Shown here: one piece after another, positions 1-10,829 of the stretch
Layout: each line of letters begins with the position of its first letter
How positions within the stretch are numbered: the stretch's first letter is position 1
Source of the DNA: Nocardioides marinus
GTDB taxonomy: Bacteria > Pseudomonadota > Alphaproteobacteria > Rhodobacterales > Rhodobacteraceae
Assembly (NCBI GenBank): GCA_019801415.1
Contig: JAHVJD010000008.1
Coordinates: 1 to 64,000, forward strand
Length of the DNA stretch: 64,000 bases
Reading direction: 5' to 3'
Notes under the pieces: generated by a model
Told to the model about the DNA's origin: nothing
The model's database searches: none
Seen by the model: the letters and a program-made list of their open reading frames with translations, nothing else
Position numbers and translations under genes: made by a program

Positions 1-395
1 CCGCCCACATATCTCTTCAGTTATCCATCAATGTCAAAGAGCATACACCCGGAGGCAAAAACAGGACCGTTGCGCCATTCTCACAGCGCGCCCGCCTCGT
101 TCCATCCAACAGATGCCGCCGTCTCTCCAGCGCGTCCCGCCGTCTCTCCGGCGTGTCAGCAGCGCCTCAGCGCCGCCGGTGAAGGGGCTTTTAGGGACAC
201 CCCGGATGAGTCGCAAGACCTAATTCAACAAAATTCGACAGCTTTTTGAATTTGCCGGATCTTGAGGCGGCGGGCCCTTCCCAAACCGCCCCAAGGCGCT
301 GCTCAAACACCGTCCCCTCCAAGAACCGGCCTCCGCAGCCAGATGCACGTGATACATATGCACGCGCCCGGGAGCGATGCGGCGCGGGTGCACGG
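1..395. other. Left-edge region without a recognisable gene
   Basis: This stretch lies downstream of the stop codon of the IclR gene. Short open frames exist on both strands, but none has a convincing start, ribosome binding site or family resemblance. The only structure I see is a 21-bp tandem duplication at 116-157. The region may hold the 3' side of a neighbour outside the window or simply be spacer. Confidence 0.5.
116..157. repeat. Two tandem 21-bp direct repeats
   Basis: The unit beginning CCGCCGTCTCTCC occupies 116-136 and is repeated head to tail at 137-157. The copies differ at only two positions (A/G and C/T). The units touch without spacer. Function is unknown. Replication slippage in non-coding DNA is the simplest origin, and two adjacent protein-binding sites are the alternative. 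Confidence 0.7.
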
Positions 396-1220
396 CTAGC
401 CTCGCCCAGCCGGGGCAATCGAATTGGCGGTATCCAGCAGATAAGGCACCAGCTCGCGCTCGACCCGCTCCGGCGTCCAGTGGAACGCCGATACCGAACA
501 TTGCACCGCCCCATGGGCCAGACCATCGGCACCACGTATCGGGGCGGAGATGCCAATCTCGTTCAGGATCATCTGGTCCTGCGTGATGCTGAAGCCGCGC
601 TCTGCCGTGCGCGCCATCTGACGCGCCAGCTCCGCCCGGTCCATGGTCGTGCGCGCCGTCATCTGCCGCAGGGGCCAGGTCTCGACCGCCGCGCGCCAAT
701 CGGCCTCGGGCCAGGTCGACAGGATCGCCTGCCCCGGCGAGGCCGACAGCGCCGGCAGGTGGCGCCCGATCAGCGTCGCCTCGTAATTGGTGCGCTGGCA
801 GGGCAGCCGGGCGACATAGACGATGCTGGTGTCCGACAGCTCGGCCATGTTCACCGTCTCGCCCAGGCGCTGCGACAGCTCGATCAGCTTGGGCATTGCC
901 AGTGCCACCAGGGAATCGGACCAGTAATAGGCATAGGCCAGTCCCAGCCAGGCATGGGTGGGGCGAAAGCGCTTGGTGTCCGGATCGCGGTGCAGAAAGC
1001 CCTCAACCATGAGTGTATTGGCCAGCCGCTGCACTGCGCTTTTGTCCATACCGCTGAGTTTGACCATCTCGGTCAGCGAAAGATGCGTGTTGGTGCGATT
1101 GAAAACCTTCAGCAGTTTCAACCCCTTGGCAAGGGATGACACATAGAGCGTGTCCTGCTTGCGCGGCGCCTCAGCGGGGGTGTCCCCCGGCTGGCCGGTG
1201 ATTTTCCGTCTTGACGCCAT
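396..1220 (-). CDS. IclR-family transcriptional regulator
   Basis: This 274-residue protein has the IclR layout. An N-terminal winged helix-turn-helix (about residues 25-90, including LSLTEMVKLSGMDKSAVQRL) is followed by the ligand-binding effector domain, ending in a segment typical of the family (YLLDTANSI). I took the ATG at 1220 (MASRRK), because longer open frames upstream run into the divergent promoter and lose family similarity. The gene diverges from the peptide ABC operon starting at 1341, so it is probably that operon's local regulator. IclR proteins often bind operators between themselves and their targets. The effector cannot be read from the sequence. Confidence 0.9.
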   Translation of the reverse strand: MASRRKITGQPGDTPAEAPRKQDTLYVSSLAKGLKLLKVFNRTNTHLSLTEMVKLSGMDKSAVQRLANTLMVEGFLHRDPDTKRFRPTHAWLGLAYAYYWSDSLVALAMPKLIELSQRLGETVNMAELSDTSIVYVARLPCQRTNYEATLIGRHLPALSASPGQAILSTWPEADWRAAVETWPLRQMTARTTMDRAELARQMARTAERGFSITQDQMILNEIGISAPIRGADGLAHGAVQCSVSAFHWTPERVERELVPYLLDTANSIAPAGRG

Positions 1221-1229
1221 GGCAGCGCA

Positions 1230-1340
1230 TACCCTTTTATGGTCCCTATAACGATACCCAGTATCATATAATAATACAATTTGCAATCCCATCTCTGCGC
1301 CACACAACCTGTGGAGATTTGAAGCCAACATGGAGAGAAC
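1230..1340. promoter_or_regulatory. Divergent promoter region, IclR gene and peptide ABC operon
   Basis: The spacer is AT-rich compared with its surroundings. It holds a small perfect inverted repeat, GATAC-CCA-GTATC (1253-1265), directly before a consensus -10 hexamer TATAAT (1267-1272) and a second -10-like TACAAT (1275-1280). On the minus strand TTGTAT and TATCGT are spaced 17 bp apart and could serve the regulator. The repeat overlapping both promoters is a plausible IclR operator. This is inference. Confidence 0.45.
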
Positions 1341-2849
1341 ATGAAACGCATCCTGATCCCGGCCGCCGCCCTTGCGATGACCGCCGCCGCCAGCGTGCAG
1401 GCCGGCAAGTCCGACGACGTGCTGAATGTCGCCTTCACCAAAGAGCTGGAAAACGTCGACAGCTACTTCAACTCTTCGCGCGAAGGCGTGGTGCTGCAAC
1501 GCGCGGTCTGGGACGGGCTGATCTACCGCGACCCGGAAACCAACGAATACAAGGGCAACCTCGCCACCTCCTGGGAGTGGATCGACGATGTCACGCTGGA
1601 GCTGAAGCTGCGCGAGGGCGTGACCTTCCACAACGGCGAGCCTTTTGATGCCGATGACGTGGTCTATACCGTCAACTTCGTTGCGGATGAATCCAACGGC
1701 GTGAAGACTCAGCGCAACGTGAACTGGATGAAATCGGCCGAGAAGATCGACCAGTACACCGTCCGCATCCACCTGAAGGCGCCCTTCCCCGCCGCGATCG
1801 AGTTCCTCTCCGGCCCGGTGTCAATGTACCCCAATGAATATTACGCCGAAGCCGGCCCCTCCGGCATGGGGCTGAAGCCCGTCGGCACCGGCCCCTACAA
1901 GGTGACCTCGGTCGAGCCGGGGCGGCATTTCGTGCTGGAGAAATACGAAGGCTACCACGACAGCCCCAAGGGCCAGCCGTCGATCGGCACCATCGACATC
2001 CGCACCATCCCGGACGTGAACACCCAGATGGCCGAGCTGTTCAGCGGCTCGCTTGACCTGATCTGGCAGGTGCCCGCGGATCTGGCCGAAAAACTGGACC
2101 AGATGGGCAAGTTCACCGTCGCCAATGAAAGCACCATGCGGATCGGCTACCTGACGCTGGACGCCGCAGGCCGCACCGGCGAGGACAGCCCCTTCACCGA
2201 CGTGCGCGTGCGCCAGGCGGTGGCCCATGCCATCGACCGCGAGGCGCTCGTCAGCGCCCTGCTGAAAGGCAAAAGCCAGGTGATCTCCACCGCCTGTTTC
2301 CCCAGCCAGTTCGGCTGTGATCAGGATGTGACCAGCTATGACTACGATGTCGAGAAGGCCAAGGCGTTGCTGGCAGAGGCCGGTTACCCGGACGGCTTCA
2401 AGACCGAGTTCTACGCCTACCGCGACCGCGAGTATGCCGAGGCGATTGCCAGCTTCCTGAACGCGGTTGGCATCGAGACCGACTTCAAGATGCTGCAATA
2501 TTCCGCCCTGCGCGAATTGCGCATGAAAAGCGGCTCGCCGGTGTCGTTCCAGACCTGGGGCTCCTACTCGATCAACGACACCTCGGCGATCACCAGCCAG
2601 TTCTTCAAGCTCGGCTCGCTGGATGATGCCCGCGACGCGGAAGTGGCCGGCTGGCTGGATGCCGCCGACAGCGCGACCGACCCCGCGGTGCGCCGGGAAA
2701 ACTACTCCAAGGCGCTGAAGAAGATCGCGGATGAGGCCTATTGGGTGCCGATGTTCTCCTACAACACCAACTACGTGTTCACCCCCGAGGTCACCTATAC
2801 GCCGACCCCGGATGAGGTCCTGCGCTTCACCGACATGGACTGGAAGTAA
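1341..2849 (+). CDS. Peptide ABC transporter substrate-binding protein (family 5)
   Basis: This 502-residue protein has a cleavable signal peptide (MKRILIPAAALAMTAAASVQA) and the SBP_bac_5 fold seen in DppA and OppA. Family-typical stretches are LREGVTFHNGEPFDADDVVYT, then VGTGPYKV, and VRQAVAHAIDREALV. It should deliver a peptide or peptide-like ligand to the permeases encoded just downstream. It opens a six-gene operon that ends in a gamma-glutamyltransferase homologue and an M20 peptidase, so a gamma-glutamyl or similar peptide is a reasonable substrate guess. That guess rests on context, not on binding-site residues. Confidence 0.93.
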   Translation: MKRILIPAAALAMTAAASVQAGKSDDVLNVAFTKELENVDSYFNSSREGVVLQRAVWDGLIYRDPETNEYKGNLATSWEWIDDVTLELKLREGVTFHNGEPFDADDVVYTVNFVADESNGVKTQRNVNWMKSAEKIDQYTVRIHLKAPFPAAIEFLSGPVSMYPNEYYAEAGPSGMGLKPVGTGPYKVTSVEPGRHFVLEKYEGYHDSPKGQPSIGTIDIRTIPDVNTQMAELFSGSLDLIWQVPADLAEKLDQMGKFTVANESTMRIGYLTLDAAGRTGEDSPFTDVRVRQAVAHAIDREALVSALLKGKSQVISTACFPSQFGCDQDVTSYDYDVEKAKALLAEAGYPDGFKTEFYAYRDREYAEAIASFLNAVGIETDFKMLQYSALRELRMKSGSPVSFQTWGSYSINDTSAITSQFFKLGSLDDARDAEVAGWLDAADSATDPAVRRENYSKALKKIADEAYWVPMFSYNTNYVFTPEVTYTPTPDEVLRFTDMDWK

Positions 2850-2859
2850 GCAGACCAGC

Positions 2860-2888
2860 GCGGCGGCGGGGCAGGCCCCCGCCGCCGC
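2860..2888 (+). terminator. Strong stem-loop between binding protein and permease genes
   Basis: GCGGCGGCGGGG (2860-2871) pairs perfectly with CCCCGCCGCCGC (2877-2888) across a 5-base loop. No U-tract follows, so it is more likely an mRNA-stabilising or partially attenuating hairpin than a full terminator. Such a structure after a binding-protein gene commonly raises its expression over the permeases. Confidence 0.7.
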
Positions 2889-2939
2889 ATGCGCCGCCGT
2901 GGCGGCCGTCCCTGCAATACCCAGCAAAAGAGGTTCACC

Positions 2940-3857
2940 TTGCTGCGTTTCATCCTGAAGCGGGCCGGGCTGGCGATCCTTGTCGCCTTCACCGTCTCGC
3001 TGATCTCCTTCAGCCTGCTGTTCCTGTCCGGCGATCCCGCTGCGGCCATCGCCGGGGAACACGCCAGCGACCAGGACATCGAGGCCATCCGCCGGATCTA
3101 CGGCTTTGACCGCCCGATGCTGCTGCAATACTGGGAATGGCTGTCCAGCGCTCTGATGGGCGATTTTGGCGAAAGCTACTATTTCAAACTGCCGGTGGCC
3201 GGGCTGATCGCCGAACGCCTGTCGATCACCATGACCCTGGGCGTCTGCGGAATCTCCTTTGCGCTGCTGACCGCGGTGCCGCTGGGGGTTGCTGCCGCGA
3301 TCCGCCCCAATTCGCTGCTCGACCGGTTTGCGTTGTTCCTGTCGGTGGCCGGTCAGGCGATGCCGAGCTTCTGGTTCGGTCTGATCCTGATCGTGGTGTT
3401 CTCGATCCAGCTGGGCTGGCTGCCACCATCGGGCACCGCAACGCCGCTGCATTTCGTGATGCCGACCATCGTGCTTGGCTACTACGCGATGCCCGCGATC
3501 ATGCGGCTGACCCGTGCGGGCATGCTGGAGGTGCTGTCGTCGGATTACATCCGCACCGCCCGCGCCAAGGGCGCGCCGGAGGGGCTGGTGATGTTCAAAC
3601 ACGCGCTGCGCAACGCGATCATCCCGGTGGTGTCGCTGGCGGCGGTGCAGATGGGCTTCATGCTGGGCGGCTCGATCGTGGTTGAATCGATCTTTGCGCT
3701 GCACGGCGCCGGCTACCTGGCCTGGGAATCCATCAGCCGCAACGACCTGCCCACCGTGCAGGCGCTGATCCTTGTTTTCTCGATGTTCTACATCGTCTTC
3801 ACCTTCCTTGCCGACGTGCTGAACGCCTGGCTGGACCCGCGCATGAGGGCCGGATGA
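2940..3857 (+). CDS. Peptide ABC transporter permease (DppB type)
   Basis: This is an inner-membrane permease of the BPD_transp_1 family. It begins with the typical N-terminal helix (LRFILKRAGLAILVAFTVSLISF), carries the GDPAAAIAG segment of DppB proteins, and has the EAA-like loop DYIRTARAKGAPEGLVMFKHALRNA that contacts the ATPase. An open frame extends to an ATG at 2889. I prefer the TTG at 2940, because it has AGAGG six bases upstream and gives the usual length (305 residues), and the longer version would run through the 2860-2888 hairpin. It pairs with the DppC-type permease that starts one base after its stop codon. Confidence 0.9.
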   Translation: MLRFILKRAGLAILVAFTVSLISFSLLFLSGDPAAAIAGEHASDQDIEAIRRIYGFDRPMLLQYWEWLSSALMGDFGESYYFKLPVAGLIAERLSITMTLGVCGISFALLTAVPLGVAAAIRPNSLLDRFALFLSVAGQAMPSFWFGLILIVVFSIQLGWLPPSGTATPLHFVMPTIVLGYYAMPAIMRLTRAGMLEVLSSDYIRTARAKGAPEGLVMFKHALRNAIIPVVSLAAVQMGFMLGGSIVVESIFALHGAGYLAWESISRNDLPTVQALILVFSMFYIVFTFLADVLNAWLDPRMRAG

Positions 3858-3858
3858 C

Positions 3859-4755
3859 ATGACCCAGACTGCAGATCCTCTTCTTCAGGAAATCACCGGC
3901 CCGACCCCGGGCCAGCTGCTGCGCAAGCGCATCTTCGGCCATCAGGGCCTGCTGATCGGCAGCATCGTGCTGGGCCTTCTGGTGATTGTCGCGCTCTTCG
4001 CGCCGCTGATCGCCCCGCATGACCCCTATGCCCAAAGCCTGCTGGCCCGGATGGAGCCGCCGGTGTTCCTCGGCGGCAGCTGGGAGCACCCCCTGGGCAC
4101 CGACCACCTGGGCCGCGATTACCTGTCGCGCCTGATCTACGGCGCCCGCGTATCGCTGCTGATCGGGCTGGTGGCGGCGCTGATCTCCGGCCTGATCGGC
4201 ACCGCCATGGGGGTTGCCGCGGGCTATTTCGGCGGCCGCGTCGATGCCGTGGTGACTTTCCTCATCAACGTGCGCCTGGCGATGCCGGTGGTGCTGGTGG
4301 CGCTGGCTGTGGTGGCCATCTTCGGCGGCTCGCTGACCGTGGTGATCACCGTGCTGGGCCTGCTGCTGTGGGACCGCTTCGCGGTGGTGATGCGCGCCTC
4401 GACCCTGCAGGTGCAGGGCCGCGAATATGTCGCTGCCGCCCGCGCCATCGGCTGTTCCAACACCCGCATCGTGATGTCGGAAATCATGCCGAACATCGTG
4501 AACAACCTGATCGTGGTGATCACGCTGGAAATGGCCCATGCGGTGCTGCTGGAAGCGGCGCTGTCGTTCCTCGGCCTTGGCGTGCAGCCGCCGACGCCCT
4601 CCTGGGGGCTGATGGTCTCCGAGGGCAAGCAGATGATGCTGTTCGAGCCCTGGCTGGTGCTGATCCCCGGCTTCGTGCTGTTTGCGCTGGTGCTGTCGAT
4701 CAACCTTCTGGGCGACGGTCTTCGCGACGTCACCGCGCCTGAAAACCGTAACTGA
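3859..4755 (+). CDS. Peptide ABC transporter permease (DppC type)
   Basis: This 298-residue permease has the N-terminal OppC_N segment. The family motif HPLGTDHLGRDYLSRLIYGARVSL lies near residue 75, and the EAA loop is REYVAAARAIGCSNTRIVMSEIMPN. About six hydrophobic segments are visible. It forms the heterodimeric channel with the preceding permease. The start lies two bases after the preceding stop, indicating translational coupling. Family assignment is secure, but the substrate is not. Confidence 0.93.
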   Translation: MTQTADPLLQEITGPTPGQLLRKRIFGHQGLLIGSIVLGLLVIVALFAPLIAPHDPYAQSLLARMEPPVFLGGSWEHPLGTDHLGRDYLSRLIYGARVSLLIGLVAALISGLIGTAMGVAAGYFGGRVDAVVTFLINVRLAMPVVLVALAVVAIFGGSLTVVITVLGLLLWDRFAVVMRASTLQVQGREYVAAARAIGCSNTRIVMSEIMPNIVNNLIVVITLEMAHAVLLEAALSFLGLGVQPPTPSWGLMVSEGKQMMLFEPWLVLIPGFVLFALVLSINLLGDGLRDVTAPENRN

Positions 4756-4766
4756 GGGAGGCAGGC

Positions 4767-5774
4767 ATGACAGACACACCGATACTCTCCGTCCGCAACC
4801 TGACCATCGACATCCCCGTCGGCGGCGGCACCCTGCACGCGGTGCGCGGCATCGATTTCGACCTCAACCGCGGCGAGACCCTGTGCATCGTCGGCGAAAG
4901 CGGCTCGGGCAAGTCGCTCACCTCGCTGGCGCTGATGGGACTGCTGGGCAAGAAGATCTCACGCCGGGCCGACCGGATGGAATTCGACGGCATCGACCTG
5001 ATGAAAACCAGCCAGCGCGGCATGCGCAAGCTGCGCGGCCTGCGCATGTCGATGATCTTCCAGGAGCCGATGACCTCGCTCAACCCCGCCTATACCATTG
5101 GCGATCAGCTGGCCGAGGCGCTGCTTTTGCACAAGAAGGTCAGCCGCGAACAGGCCCGCGCCCGCGCGGTGGAGCTGCTGGAAAAGGTCGGCATCACCGC
5201 CGCCAAAAGCCGCCTGTCGCAATATCCGCACCAGCTGTCGGGCGGCCTGCGCCAGCGGGTGATGATTGCCATGGCGCTGATGTGCGAGCCGGAGCTGATC
5301 ATCGCCGATGAGCCGACAACCGCGCTCGACGTGACCATCCAGGCACAGATCCTGCGGCTGCTGGTGGATCTGCAAAAGGAACTGGGCATGGCGATGATCC
5401 TGATCACCCATGACCTCGGCGTGGTGGCCCGCGTCGCCGACAAGGTGGCGGTGATGTATGCGGGCGAGCTGGTGGAAACCGGCCCCGCCGCGGATGTCTT
5501 TGGCGCACCCGCGCATCCCTACACCCGCGGCCTGCTGCGCTGCATCCCGGTGCCGGGCAAGACCGAACGCGGCGCCGAGCTGGGCACCATTCCCGGCATC
5601 GTGCCCTCGCTGGTCGGCGAGGTCTCGGGCTGCCCCTTCCGCACCCGCTGCGACCATGCCGTTGACGCCTGCCGCCAACCCATCCCCCTGCGCGAGCAGC
5701 AAGCCGGACGCCACAGCTTCCGCTGTGTGCATCCCGACGGCCGCGCCGCCAGCCCCCAAGAGGTGCCCGCATGA
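4767..5774 (+). CDS. Peptide ABC transporter ATP-binding protein (DppD type)
   Basis: This 335-residue ATPase has Walker A GESGSGKS, signature LSGGLRQRV, Walker [14 protein letters not shown] and the switch histidine in LITHDLGVV. The C-terminal oligo_HPY extension, with cysteines in GCPFRTRCDHAVDAC, is typical of dipeptide/oligopeptide and nickel importers. A GAGGGAGG-type ribosome binding site precedes the ATG. The stop overlaps the start of the DppF-type gene (ATGA), as expected for the paired ATPases of this transporter class. Confidence 0.94.
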   Translation: MTDTPILSVRNLTIDIPVGGGTLHAVRGIDFDLNRGETLCIVGESGSGKSLTSLALMGLLGKKISRRADRMEFDGIDLMKTSQRGMRKLRGLRMSMIFQEPMTSLNPAYTIGDQLAEALLLHKKVSREQARARAVELLEKVGITAAKSRLSQYPHQLSGGLRQRVMIAMALMCEPELIIADEPTTALDVTIQAQILRLLVDLQKELGMAMILITHDLGVVARVADKVAVMYAGELVETGPAADVFGAPAHPYTRGLLRCIPVPGKTERGAELGTIPGIVPSLVGEVSGCPFRTRCDHAVDACRQPIPLREQQAGRHSFRCVHPDGRAASPQEVPA

Positions 5775-6745
5775 GCGATACCCCCGTTCTGGAACTGCGC
5801 AACGTGACCAAGACCTATCAGGTCAAACAGGGCATGTTCGCCACCCCCAAGCCGCTGAAGGCGGTCAATGATGTCTCGCTCAAGATCGGCCGCGGCGAGG
5901 TGCTGGGCCTGGTCGGTGAATCCGGCTGCGGCAAATCCACCCTCGCCAAGATCCTTCTGGGGCTGGAACAGCCCACCGAGGGCCAGGTGCTGGTCGACGG
6001 CAAGGAGATCGGCGCGCAGAACCGCTCGGAACTGGCGCGCCGCATCCAGCCGATCTTTCAGGATCCCTATTCCTCGCTCAACCCGCGCAAAAGCATCTAT
6101 GACATCATCTCGCTGCCCCTGCGGGTGCATAATGTCGGCGACAGCGCCAGCCAGGAAAAGGCGGTGCGCGAGATCCTCGACATTGTCGGCCTGCCCGCGC
6201 GGGTGATGAACACCTACCCCAGCCAGATGTCCGGCGGCCAGCGCCAGCGGGTGGCAATTGCCCGCGCGCTGATCATGAAGCCCGAGATCGTCATCTGTGA
6301 CGAGCCGACTTCGGCGCTGGACGTCTCGGTGCAATCGCAGATCCTCAACCTGCTGGGCGAGCTGCGCCGCGAATTTGGCCTCACCTATCTGTTCATCAGC
6401 CACAACCTCGCGGTGGTGGAGCACTTGGCGAACCGGGTGGCGGTGATGTACCTCGGCCGCATCGTCGAGGAGGCCAGCGTCGAAGGGTTGTTCGACCGCC
6501 GCCGCCATCCCTACTCGGACGCGCTGCTGCAATCGGTGCTGACGCCGGATCCCGGCATGGGCGTGCCCGACACCCATCTGGGTGCCGCCTATCCCAACCC
6601 CATTGACCCGCCCAAGGGCTGCCATTTCCACCCGCGCTGCGCCAAGGCAATGCCCCAGTGCAGCCAGGCCGCGCCGCTGACGGTGCCGACCGAGGACGGC
6701 AGGGTCGAATGCCACCTATACGGCGCCCAGGCGCCGACGGCATAG
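5771..6745 (+). CDS. Peptide ABC transporter ATP-binding protein (DppF type)
   Basis: This is the second ATPase of the importer, 324 residues. It has Walker A GESGCGKS, signature MSGGQRQRVAIARAL, Walker B IVICDEPTSALDVSV and switch FISHNLAVV. A conserved IFQDPYSSLNPRKSI segment identifies the DppF/OppF subgroup. The C-terminal oligo_HPY domain carries GCHFHPRCAKAMPQC. It overlaps the preceding ATPase gene by four bases. Confidence 0.94.
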   Translation: MSDTPVLELRNVTKTYQVKQGMFATPKPLKAVNDVSLKIGRGEVLGLVGESGCGKSTLAKILLGLEQPTEGQVLVDGKEIGAQNRSELARRIQPIFQDPYSSLNPRKSIYDIISLPLRVHNVGDSASQEKAVREILDIVGLPARVMNTYPSQMSGGQRQRVAIARALIMKPEIVICDEPTSALDVSVQSQILNLLGELRREFGLTYLFISHNLAVVEHLANRVAVMYLGRIVEEASVEGLFDRRRHPYSDALLQSVLTPDPGMGVPDTHLGAAYPNPIDPPKGCHFHPRCAKAMPQCSQAAPLTVPTEDGRVECHLYGAQAPTA

Positions 6746-6757
6746 GAGGGAACCGCG

Positions 6758-8341
6758 ATGATACCAAGCCTTTCCGAAACCCAGGTCACGCGCAAAACCG
6801 TGATCGAAACAGAATACGGCGTGGTTGCCGCCCAGCACAGCCGCGCCGCGCGCATCGGCGCCGAGGTGCTGGCAGCGGGTGGCGATGCCGTGGATGCCGC
6901 GGTGGCGGTCTCCTTTGCCATCGGCGTTGTCGAGCCGTGGATGAGCGGCCCGGCAGGCGGCGGCGCTGCCATGCTGTGGCGCGCCGACGAGGGCCGCGCC
7001 TATGCGCTGAACTACGGCATGCGCGCGCCGCAGGGGCTGGACGTGGCCCAGTACCCGCTGTCAGGCGAGGGCAAGGCGGGCGATCTCTTCCCCTGGGAAA
7101 AGGTGGTGGACGACCGCAACGTGCAGGGCGCAACCGCCATCGCCGTGCCCGGCACCGTCGACGGCAACGCCAAGGCCCATGCCCGCTTTGGCCGGATGCC
7201 CTGGCACGACCTGTTGCAGCCCGCCGTCGCGCTGGCGCAGGAAGGTCTGCACGTGGACTGGTACGCGGCGCTGATCATCGCCTCCGCCACCCGCGCGCTG
7301 GCACAGGACCGCGACGCCGCGGCGCTCTTCCTCGAGGACGGCCAATGGCCCACCATTGCGGGCTGGACCAGCCTGTCCGACAAGCGCATCGACATGTCCC
7401 GCACGGGGGCAACCCTCGCCCATCTGGCCGAGGCAGGCCCGCGCGATTTCTACGAGGGCGACATCGCCGCCGCCATGGCCGCCGACGTGCAATCCAAGGG
7501 CGGTTTCCTGTCACTCGAAGACCTCAAATCCTACCACGCCGAGCTGCTGGACCCCCTGTCCTTCGACTACCGCGCCGCTCGCTTCGACGTGATGCCGGGG
7601 CTGACCGCCGGGCCGACCTTCCGCGATGCGCTGGCGCATCTGGAAACGGCCTTCACCCCCGGTGACCACCCCGGCGCCGAGGCCTTTGCCGCCTATGCCG
7701 CGGCGCTGAAATCGGCCTATGCCAAGCGGCTGGCGGGCATGGGTGACGATGGCGAGGATGCCAATGCGCCGGGCTGCACCACCCATTTCTCGGTGGTCGA
7801 CCGGCACGGCAACATGGTGTCGCAGACCCAGACGCTGCTGTCGATCTTCGGCTCGCGCGTGGTGTCGCCGCAGACCGGTCTGCTGATGAACAACGGCATC
7901 ATGTGGTTCGACCCGGAACCGGGCAAGCCGAACTCCCTGGCGCCAGGCAAGCGCTGCCTGATGAACGTCTGCCCGGTGCTGGGCGAGGCGGGTGGCAAAC
8001 GCTTTGCCTTTGGTGCCTCGGGCGGGCGCAAGATCGTCTCGGCGATGACGCAGCTGTCGTCCTTTGTCGCCGATTTCGGCATGGATGCGGAGGCCGCCTT
8101 CCACCATCCGCGCATCGATGTCTCGGGAGGCGACATGGTCGTGGCCGACGACAGCCTGCCCGCCGATGTGCTGGCCGCCTTGCGTGCCAGCCACCCGGTC
8201 ACCACGACCCGCCGCACCGTGTTTCCCTATGCCTTCGCCTGCCCGGCGGGCGTGCTGCGCCAGAACGGGCGCAACAGCGGCTGCACCGAAATCATGTCGC
8301 CCTGGGGCGACGCCATCCCTGAGAAGACGGAGACCACATGA
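6758..8341 (+). CDS. ggt: Gamma-glutamyltransferase family protein, no signal peptide
   Basis: This 527-residue Ntn-hydrolase of the gamma-glutamyltranspeptidase family would normally self-cleave before the catalytic threonine. The N-terminal part has [27 protein letters not shown]. The processing site and nucleophile are in [20 protein letters not shown], making Thr341 the likely new N-terminus. The [18 protein letters not shown] segment follows. Unlike classical periplasmic enzymes, the N-terminus ([14 protein letters not shown]) has no signal peptide, so it probably acts in the cytoplasm on peptides imported by the preceding transporter. It overlaps the M20 peptidase gene by four bases. 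Whether it transfers, hydrolyses or acts on another amide cannot be told. Confidence 0.88.
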   Translation: MIPSLSETQVTRKTVIETEYGVVAAQHSRAARIGAEVLAAGGDAVDAAVAVSFAIGVVEPWMSGPAGGGAAMLWRADEGRAYALNYGMRAPQGLDVAQYPLSGEGKAGDLFPWEKVVDDRNVQGATAIAVPGTVDGNAKAHARFGRMPWHDLLQPAVALAQEGLHVDWYAALIIASATRALAQDRDAAALFLEDGQWPTIAGWTSLSDKRIDMSRTGATLAHLAEAGPRDFYEGDIAAAMAADVQSKGGFLSLEDLKSYHAELLDPLSFDYRAARFDVMPGLTAGPTFRDALAHLETAFTPGDHPGAEAFAAYAAALKSAYAKRLAGMGDDGEDANAPGCTTHFSVVDRHGNMVSQTQTLLSIFGSRVVSPQTGLLMNNGIMWFDPEPGKPNSLAPGKRCLMNVCPVLGEAGGKRFAFGASGGRKIVSAMTQLSSFVADFGMDAEAAFHHPRIDVSGGDMVVADDSLPADVLAALRASHPVTTTRRTVFPYAFACPAGVLRQNGRNSGCTEIMSPWGDAIPEKTETT

Positions 8342-9750
8342 GCCAAGATCCCGGACGCGGCGGCGCCATCGCGCGCGCCAGCCGCTATTTCGACGACGGC
8401 ACGTTCCAATCCGACCTCGCCGCCTGGGTCGCCCACCCGACCGAAAGCCAGAACCCCGAGGCCGCCCCCGCCCTGCTGCGCTACTTGCAGGAGGTGATCC
8501 AGCCGCGGCTCGAAACCTCGGGCTTTGCCTGCGAAATCTTTGACAACCCCGACCCGTCGGGCGGGCCATTGCTGGTGGGCGAGCGGATCGAGGATCCGGC
8601 GCTGACCACCATCCTGACCTATGGCCATGGCGACGTGATCCGCGCCCAGACCGAGCAATGGCGCGAAGGTCTCGCGCCATTTGAGCTCGTCGAGGAAGGC
8701 GACCGGCTCTATGGCCGCGGCACCGCCGACAACAAAGGCCAGCACCTGATCAACATCGCCGCGCTGGAAGCGGTTCTGGCCGAGCGCGGCCGCCTTGGCT
8801 TCAACGTGAAAATCGTGGTGGAGATGTCCGAGGAGACCGGATCGGCCGGGCTGTCTGAATTCTTTGAAGCACAGAAAAGCCGTCTCAAGGCCGATGTACT
8901 GATCGCCTCGGACGGGCCGCGGTTGCAACCGGACACGCCGACCATGTTCATGGGCTCGCGCGGCGGTGTCAGTTTTGATCTGGAACTGGACCTGCGCGAG
9001 GGCGCGCATCATTCCGGCAACTGGGGCGGCCTGCTGGCCGATCCCACGATCATCCTGTCGCATGCGCTGGCCAGCATCTGCGACCGTCGCGGCCAGATCC
9101 AGATCGCCGAATGGCGCCCCGACAGCCTGACCGACAGCGTGCGCGCAGCCCTTGACGGGTTGCCGCTGGAGGGCGGCGACGGCCCCAGCATTGACACCGA
9201 CTGGGGCGAGGAAAGCCTGACCCCGGCGGAGCGGGTGTTCGGCTGGAATGCCTTTGCGGTGCTGGCGATGACCAGCGGCGTGCCGGAGGCGCCGGTCAAT
9301 GCCATCGCGCCCTACGCCCGCGCCACCTGCCAGCTGCGCTACGTGGTGGGCACCGACCCCGAGGACATCCTGCCCGCGCTGCGCCGCCATCTGGACGCCC
9401 ACGGGTTCGAGACGGTGAAACTCGTGCCCCATGATCGCGGCTTCTTCCGCGCCACGCGGCTGGATCCGACCGATCCCTGGGTGACCTTCACCGCCGCATC
9501 GCTGGCTGAGACCGCGGGCAAACCGCCCCATATTCTGCCGAACCTCGCAGGATCGCTGCCCAACGACAGCTTTGCCGACATCCTTGGGCTGCCGACGGTC
9601 TGGATTCCGCACTCCTATCGCGGTTGCTCCCAGCACGCGCCGAACGAACATGTGCTGAAACCGGTCTGCCGCGACGCGCTGCGCTGCATGGCCGGACTGT
9701 TCTGGGATCTGGCCGCTGCCACTGCCACGGGCTCCCGCCGCGCGCATTAG
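8338..9750 (+). CDS. M20-family metallopeptidase
   Basis: This 470-residue dizinc peptidase belongs to the ArgE/DapE/carboxypeptidase G2 family. Visible metal and catalytic residues are the His of TYGHGDV, the bridging Asp of [11 protein letters not shown], the Glu pair of [10 protein letters not shown] and the terminal His in CSQHAPNEH. The dimerisation lid carries HHSGNWGG. It is the last gene of the operon and is translationally coupled to the gamma-glutamyltransferase homologue. Together they probably degrade the imported peptide. The exact scissile bond is unknown. Confidence 0.9.
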   Translation: MSQDPGRGGAIARASRYFDDGTFQSDLAAWVAHPTESQNPEAAPALLRYLQEVIQPRLETSGFACEIFDNPDPSGGPLLVGERIEDPALTTILTYGHGDVIRAQTEQWREGLAPFELVEEGDRLYGRGTADNKGQHLINIAALEAVLAERGRLGFNVKIVVEMSEETGSAGLSEFFEAQKSRLKADVLIASDGPRLQPDTPTMFMGSRGGVSFDLELDLREGAHHSGNWGGLLADPTIILSHALASICDRRGQIQIAEWRPDSLTDSVRAALDGLPLEGGDGPSIDTDWGEESLTPAERVFGWNAFAVLAMTSGVPEAPVNAIAPYARATCQLRYVVGTDPEDILPALRRHLDAHGFETVKLVPHDRGFFRATRLDPTDPWVTFTAASLAETAGKPPHILPNLAGSLPNDSFADILGLPTVWIPHSYRGCSQHAPNEHVLKPVCRDALRCMAGLFWDLAAATATGSRRAH

Positions 9751-9782
9751 GCAGGCAGCCCCGCCCGGCCCCGATGGACACA

Positions 9783-9815
9783 CGCCGCGCCCCCTTTTGG
9801 CAGGGGGGCGCGGCG
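9783..9815. terminator. GC-rich hairpin between convergent operons
   Basis: CGCCGCGCCCCC (9783-9794) pairs with GGGGGCGCGGCG (9804-9815). It sits between the M20 peptidase stop (+) and the nrdF stop (-). The stem is very stable but no clear U-tract follows on either strand. It is probably a shared transcription barrier. Confidence 0.6.
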
Positions 9816-9822
9816 ACAGGGA

Positions 9823-10812
<990 letters not shown>

Positions 10813-10829
10813 TCAGTCAGTCCGAACCG

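Noticed and set aside
1821-3860. Long minus-strand open frame of 679 codons
   Set aside because: It is antisense to the binding-protein and permease genes, which have clear family motifs. Its composition is that of a GC-rich shadow frame.
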